Below are positions 52,901 to 64,000 of a stretch of 64,000 nt of DNA, one piece after another (within the stretch, counting starts at the first letter, position 1; each line of letters starts with the position of its first letter). The notes under the pieces are model-generated. The model did no database searches and was not told the DNA's origin. It was given only the letters and a program-made list of their open reading frames with translations. The stretch spans positions 21,187 through 85,186 of the forward strand of contig JAECUM010012921.1 in assembly GCA_016617855.1 (NCBI GenBank). The letters run 5' to 3'. The position numbers and the translations under genes were made by a program. Source of the DNA: Megalonaias nervosa. Its lineage: Eukaryota; Mollusca; Bivalvia; Unionida; Unionidae.

Positions 52901-54690
52901 ATTTTAAGAAGCAGTCGTGATTACAAGGCAATTACTAGGACATTTTAATAGCGAAGAGTGAGCACAGTGAAAATGAGGAGAACGTTTAGTATAGTCGGCC
53001 TTGCTGCTTATATCACTTTGAAGAGAAGGCTGTAAACAAACTAAAGAAAGAATAATTTAAAAAATCAAAGTCTGACAATATGTTTCACCTTTTTTCAGAC
53101 ATCTACATGTGTTTTTTAAATTTTAAACTCTTCAACATCATGCTAGTCGTCGACTTTCCATGTTGTTTCTTCTTTCATACCAAATTCAAAATATGCATTT
53201 CCTGGCCAGCAGCACGTTCTGAAATGACACGTCACTTTCTAACATACTTGTGTATACGCTTCTCACACGCATGAACCAATCAACCAACCAACCAACAGCA
53301 CCACACTTTCCGTTCCCGGAGGGGCAGAAAAATGTATGTACATGTTTTATGGATATTCGTTACAGTTCCCAAACTCCAACTACTGCACATAATCTTGATT
53401 ATCGCCTTAACCCAGATACCACTCATCATTAATTTAAGAATTTGTCGCTGTTTCTTTTGTAAACATGTATTATCATCAACAAATACTGAGAGTAAGGAAA
53501 TCAAAAGAAATTGACCTTGGTCTCATGACAGAATCTGAGCACCACAGTAGCGCACTAACGGAGGGAGGGGGAAGGGGCGGTTGCCCCGGGCGCCACAGAT
53601 CTTGGGGCGACAAAACAGATGTTAAAAATTGAAATGCAGCTGTTTCCCACCCACCCCCAAAAAATTAAAAAAATTAAATTTCGATCACTAAGTGTAAACG
53701 TCAGTGTTATTGCTGTTTATGAGCATCGCACTAATTAGATTGTTTTAAATGTGAAAGTTGAGAACTTGAGACCACTCGTATGTGTAGTTATTTGTTAAAA
53801 ACTAATGTCTTATTTAAGTAAGGAATGCAAGGAATGGCTCTCCAAGTTTCACAAAAAGACACCACCCACAGCAACAACAACACTCTTTGTTTATATAGAC
53901 GTGCGTGGTCACAATTTAAAAAAAGAAACCCAAAGGAAACTATTTTGAGTGGCAGTCCTAATGTGTTGCTCAAAAGAATGTAACGGCCGCATGACAAATG
54001 CATGACAAACAAAAAATACTTTTCAATTTGTCAATCCATTGATAAGAAATTGTTTACTTTGCATAATCTTTCTCCTCCTCTTTCCTTTATACCACCAACA
54101 CATCTGTTAATGCTGCCATTGCTACTACCGTTTCTACTACTACCACTACTGCCACTATTACTGCTACAAAACTGCTGCCTCTGCCCTAGTTCTTGTTAAT
54201 ACTATTCACAATCGTCATGACTATCGATATGGATTATAGAAGACAGAAGAGAAGATATTTTTTAACATCTACCAAAAATATACTTGTTGTTGCAGCAAGT
54301 ACATTTCTTCTGCTAATGGTTAGCCCCGCTTTCTTATTTTCATTTCTTTAATTTTTTCCTGTTTTATCGTTGAGAAGAAAATTATTATTCACGTAAACTA
54401 TACAGAACAATTATTACGTCAGAATTAGGTCAATCAAAATTAGTTAGAAATGATTATATAACATGTTGCATACATGGATAAAGGGACTTCTTTACTTCAA
54501 TATTGAAGGTTTAAAAATGCGCAAAAAAGAGCTCAGAAACCCAACATATTTTTAAAGTCTAGCAAATTATAAAATAAATCTTGTGAACTGTTTGAGATAA
54601 CTTACATGTAGACATTATTCAAAAGTAGCAATACTAACTCGGCTTATCGCATTCGTGCATATAGCAACAAAATAATATGACAGTTGGAGA
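52901..54690. other. Host DNA, no genes seen
   Basis: A G-rich patch near 53560-53610 and a pyrimidine-rich triplet tract (CTACTACTA/CTGCT) near 54115-54180 are the only striking compositions. Open frames are short and featureless. Confidence 0.45.
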
Positions 54691-54696
54691 AAATAT

Positions 54697-54793
54697 TCAG
54701 TGTAAATATTGTTGGCGTCATTTGAGAGAAATACGTTTATTATATTCAGTGTAAATATTGTTGGCGTCATTTGAGAGAAATACGTTTATTAAA
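54697..54793. repeat. Two tandem units of 47 bp
   Basis: TTCAGTGTAAATATTGTTGG followed by CGTCATTTGAGAGAAATACG TTTATTA occurs twice without a mismatch, so the duplication is recent. Confidence 0.9.
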
Positions 54794-56210
54794 ATATTAT
54801 CAAGCTAATTAATGTTTTCCTATCACAAAGCTTTCCATTCATATTTTTGTGTAAGCATTACTACATTAAGCCGCATAAATGAGTTTTTATTGCAGAATAA
54901 TAAATGGCAAAACAATGCGCTGCCATAACGTAAACAAAAAGGACTCAGTAGTTACCAACTGTCTGAGCAACAGAACAAAATATAGTTACAAACTATCTGA
55001 ACACCAAAGTAAAACTCAGTTGCACTCGGTACCATCGCTAAGTAAGCGTCACTGATATCTAACGATATTCTATCCATTTTTGGATATTATCCCTACGCCG
55101 ACCAACTCAGAGGACACGTTTGTAATGTTAAGAGTAACAAAATAGTTCCAAAGACTTGACCTCATTACTTTGCTTATTTTTATTACTTTCTAAGATAATT
55201 CATCTCTTGATTGTAATTTAAACTATGTTAGATCATCTTAATAAAATGTGTTAACACTTTTTTTGTAAGACTTAAAATTGCCCATGCTGCTTATTTGAAC
55301 CTCTTCTGCTATCAAATCTTCATTTTTAAAGTTGTTAAGATCTTCAATGTCGGAGGTGAGTAAATCTTGCATGTAGTCCTCGATCCCATTATGCCTAAAC
55401 TGAAGTGATCAGTTTTGATAAACAGCAGAACTTCTGAGTTTGACTCTAACTATCTGAACACCAGAATTAAACTCAGACTCAGTGCCAAACATTGTCAAAT
55501 TTCATTTAAAGTACGACTACTGCTATAAGGTCCAAACTGTCCAGTTAATGGATGATTTGATCGACTTGCAAATAGATGAACTTTGACATTGTTTGGCAGA
55601 CGAAAAATATTTTGAACGTTTATGAAAATTTTTGGACTGCATGTATCTATTGACCTGCCCCAGGTTAAGCTAGAAACTGGGTCAGGATCAGCAAAAGAGG
55701 CACATTATGACCATATATAAAACTGTAAGAAAACTAAAATATTTCTTAAATAGGCGCTTCAGTCGAATACCAATGTGATTTTCAATCTGGTGTGTAGGAA
55801 GTCCATATTCATTTTCAAAAATAGAAACTATATTTTTGCATATGAAAATTTTTATTTTAAAAAGTGTTATTTATGAACGGGAGGGGGGTATTCCAATTGC
55901 CATTACAGGTTTTGAGATGGAGATAATACTCGTGAAAAAAGAAGGCATCTCTTGTTTTGGCCAATATATTCAGAGAGAGAGAGGGGGGGGGGAGGGCAGG
56001 CAAAACTGCATATGGATATTTTATTAGATAAACATGTTTCACACCCTTTTGTCAGAACTTGTCCTAAAATATTCCTTACCATGGGAATTTTTTCTAAACC
56101 CGCACGAATGCAACATTTTTGAAGTAAATTTTCATAACGGAAGGGAGGTAACTTGTCTCTCTTCAATATAACTTAACGTTCGTTGTTTATTAAGTGATCT
56201 CTCCTCTCTC
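54794..56210. other. Host DNA, no genes seen
   Basis: Repeated short phrases (AACTATCTGAACACCA near 54990 and 55445) hint at an old dispersed repeat. No gene supported. Confidence 0.4.
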
Positions 56211-60789
<4,579 letters not shown>

Positions 60790-60846
<57 letters not shown>

Positions 60847-60855
60847 TGTGTGTGT
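60790..60855. repeat. (GA)n-(GT)n microsatellite at the SINE head
   Basis: About 27 GA units then six GT units. Confidence 0.95.
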
Positions 60856-61324
60856 ACTGTATGGACTCTCCCAGTATTCAAGTTTTATTTCCACTATCTA
60901 GCCATAAGAATGATTATGTTTACAACAAATTAAAATCTCCTAATGGTGGCTTGTTTATAACCTTCTGAGTCAGTGATGATGTTTGTAACCAAGTCGTCAA
61001 TCTCTATATATTTTCTTCAGCTTCTGCTTTTTTCTCTGTGACACAAACAAAGTCTCAAGTGACGTGAACTATTTGCTTTTGCGGGGCCAAATATCAACTG
61101 ACCAAGGAATCTGATCGTTATCGAATCCTAGAAACTAGTGACATTTCTTTAGGTAGTCTACACACTTAAACGCACAAAACACGTCTGTCAAAAGTATCAC
61201 TTGTACGCACAGTCCTATGACAAAGATAGCTCAGTCGACTCATACCGATTAGTTTGCTTCAGTTTCTGTTATCATCACCTTGTCAAATAGGTTGCTAGTC
61301 CGACAAGCTAATCATTGACCTCAT

Positions 61325-61400
61325 GTATTTAGCGGGAATCACAGTAGCTCAGTTGATAGAGTGTCCGACTTGTAATCCAAGGACGGCTGGTACCACACCC
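61325..61400 (+). repeat. tRNA-like sequence, probably a SINE head
   Basis: GTAGCTCAGTTGATAGAGTG is a good A box and D-arm, and CTTGTAA would be a Thr-type anticodon loop. The B box is degraded (GGCTGGTACCACACCC) and there is no matching acceptor stem, so a functional tRNA gene is unlikely. Confidence 0.5.
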
Positions 61401-64000
61401 AGTTAATCCAGCAGAGGCTGTTTGTTTGGGCGTATTATTGGGCAATGTGCTTGCTTCCATGGAATCGAAGAGGTGTCGGAATGTTAGTCTTAGCAGAATT
61501 AATTATCACAAAATTTCTCAGCTGAAAGCGTTCAGTTTGTTCCATGTAACTAAAGCAAAGGAACATACAAGTGGGCAGTGTCGGCGCTTATATTTGTGCA
61601 CAACCTTATGAACACTGCCATCATCCACATTGTTTATTTGACTGCAAGCATTGTGAGGACGCATAATAACAGCAAATTCTCAGATACAATGAATATTAAT
61701 ATGCAGGTTTCCAAAATAAGACATTTGCCTAACAAATTCCTATCATAATATTTGAAAATTCGGTTTAACACCGAGTGTCTATTTATTTAATCAATAGCAA
61801 TGAAATTATTAACAAAGATAACACAGTAAATAACGCTGTCTAGTATATCTCAAGTGTTGTTTTATGTGACTTTGGCTTTCATATACTTGTTAACTTTACC
61901 ACAAACGTTGATTTGCTGTGATGAAAAATAGCTATGAGATACATGTAGATGTGTTGCAATGTGTTATTTTTAGCGATTGACCGAGTCAGCCAACATTTTG
62001 CCCATGGCAGCGTCAACGTTTTGTCTTTGCAATCCACGCAGAAGAGACTGATCATAGATACCTTATTCCTCAATCAGCTAAGAAAACGCTTACAGTGAAG
62101 AAAATTGTACGCCAATTCAAGCCTGAAATTTCAGAGCTTGGCTCCAATAGACGAAGTAAAGAGGAGCAAGTATACTAGATTCTTTTGCTGCTATTTGACT
62201 GGTTAGAAACACTGTCCGTTTTGATATTCTGTGTCACTGCCCTTTATCTATCAGTCCAAGGATATAAAACTATGTGGAACATTTGTTGGGGACAAAACTT
62301 TCAGCCGAGTAACAAAGCGACTTTAGTGTCACCCAGTCAGTGAAAATATATTTCTCATGATGAAAAATCAAGAAGTTCGGTGTAAATTAAATGAAAAATG
62401 CAAATAGAAAATTGGTAATATGTTACGGCCATTTTACTTTGATTTTTATGCGTGTTTCAAGTTTAGGATTATGATTTATTTTATGAAATTCTTGTCAGCA
62501 GGAATAAGTCAGAACACATAGAAAAATGGAATGTAATAAGCGTGCTTGTACGCAAAAGTAAATAATTTTATTAGATTTTCAAGCCATTGTAGAAACTTTA
62601 GACATCCATGAATGTTGTACCTTCTTGGGATTGAGACTTTTTCATAAAATGAAAGCATATGTGCTTAACAAACACTAGTCTAGTTTTTTTAATAAATATA
62701 TTAGAAATTAATTATTTATGTAGTTTAAAGTATTTGCACCCCATTTCTTTTTGACAAAGGAAACTTGGCCTTCAGTTTATATGATAAAGTTACCAAAGTG
62801 AATATTACTTTTAGTATGATGAAGAAACTTATCTTTCTCGTCTGCTATATAACGTCAGGTTATAAAACACTTATTCATATCTGTATAAAAAACAAATCAA
62901 ATTGCTGGACCTTCTTTGCTGCAGGCAACTTTGTTCTATTACCCCAGGCATATGGCCTCAGGCAATAGGACACATAAATTGCCCACAGCACCTCGTGGTT
63001 AATAGTTTCACTGCCTAGTCATTAAATAACTATATATTGTTATAGTGGTTTTGGAATTAGGAATTGGATCGTAAAATAAAAACTTTTAACTCACATAACT
63101 TTTACTTATCACCTACAATCAGGCTTATTTATTTGTGAATAGCTAAGAACGTCCGACGTTTACGTTACCACATCTGGTCTTAGTCTCATACGTTACTTGC
63201 CAGTCATACCTTATGAGCAGCGTAACGAATCATTATTTGGTAGTTAATTTTCCCTTACGTGTGCCTGTTGCTCAGTTCTTTGATAACTGAACATTTGAGA
63301 GACAATCACTGAATTATTGTTTTATGTATTTTTAGCTTTTATTATGTTTAAAATTCATGCCAGTAACTCACCACTGAATATTTACATGTATTCTTCGATA
63401 TCTGGGCAGGCAGTTTACAAATCCTTTTCCTGTCATTTATTTCCACAGCTGGAAGACGTGAAGGTGTAAGCCTAGAAAAGATAGTGTAATTTGCAACAGG
63501 AAGTGCACAGGATTATAAGGATTGTGCATCCCTTCTCAATTACATTTCATTGACAGAACAACAATAATTTCCACAGGCACAACATGTACAAATATGCTCA
63601 AATTGTCTCTAAATATTCCTGTCAGCGATGAGTTATGTTCCATCAACGATACACAGCATCCTGCATGCCAAGTAAATATTCTGGAACCGAGCTAAAACAA
63701 CATCCAGCCCGATTATACAGCCTGGTGGATTAACAGCACCCGGCCAGATTATACAGCCTGTTGAGTCATTTGGTGGATTAACAGCACCCAGCAAGATTAC
63801 ACAGACTGTTGAGTCAGTTGGTGGATTAAATCAACAAGTGAACTGCGTAGTATAGGGGAGATAACTTTTATTGCGACCCTCTATTGGTGTGTCACGAAAG
63901 TAGGAATCAAACGTCTTTATTGACTTGCACATCATACTTTTTTTTTTCTGCCTCGACCAACCACTGTTAAACCTTCTGAAATGTTTTTTTTTTTGTGACA
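61401..64000. other. Host DNA, no genes seen
   Basis: Near 63700-63830 a unit of about 55 bp (GATTATACAGCCTGTTGAGTC, TTGGTGGATTAACAGCACCC split over units) is repeated two to three times. Otherwise no coding or structural signal that I can support. Confidence 0.45.

Noticed and set aside
61325..61400. Functional tRNA-Thr gene
   Set aside because: The B box is degraded and the acceptor stem does not pair; tRNA-like repeat preferred.

Overview
The window is eukaryotic genomic DNA from an animal. It is AT-rich, with long microsatellites, tRNA-derived SINEs, non-LTR retrotransposon fragments, one interrupted host gene, and no bacterial-type operons. SINE and satellite style suggests a marine invertebrate, perhaps a mollusc; this is an impression and not proven by any single feature. 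The dominant content is Polinton/Maverick DNA (virus-like self-synthesizing transposons, the same gene set as adintoviruses) in at least three separate copies plus a small fourth relic.

Layout. (A) 1-5511: capsid half of a decayed Polinton, all on the minus strand: penton-like protein (cut by the window edge), membrane protein, fibre, adenain-like protease, small hydrophobic protein, major capsid protein, an unknown gene and a coiled-coil gene. (Host) 8749-12495: two minus-strand exons of a membrane receptor-like gene in matching splice phase; a LINE fragment lies in the intron. (B) 15415-24962: an older, more GC-rich Polinton relic with DNA polymerase B, a phospholipase A2 (PLA2)-like protein, two tandem hydrophobic-protein genes, capsid, coiled-coil gene, then unrecognised cargo. 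(LINE) 25968-27440: reverse-transcriptase fragment on the minus strand. (C) 28160-28960: a short plus-strand capsid relic and another coding relic. (D) 30401-48861: a nearly complete 18.46 kb Polinton with about 530 bp terminal inverted repeats. 48862-64000 is host repeat-rich DNA: minisatellites, microsatellites and two full SINE copies with CA tails.

Element D, read from its left repeat: a repeat-coded small gene, satellite arrays and a SINE insertion, a small unknown gene, polymerase B, a divergent HNH endonuclease, two small unknown genes, integrase with chromodomain, PLA2 domain, zinc ribbon, protease, hydrophobic protein, major capsid protein, basic protein, penton, coiled-coil protein, packaging ATPase, then plus-strand fibre and membrane protein, and the right repeat. 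Polymerase and integrase serve replication and insertion; protease, capsid, penton, ATPase, PLA2 and fibre form a virion module. Capsid protein, ATPase, hydrophobic protein and fibre are open; polymerase, integrase, penton, protease, coiled-coil and endonuclease genes are broken by frameshifts, a stop or a deletion. Many breaks sit in homopolymers, so either recent decay or assembly error could explain them.
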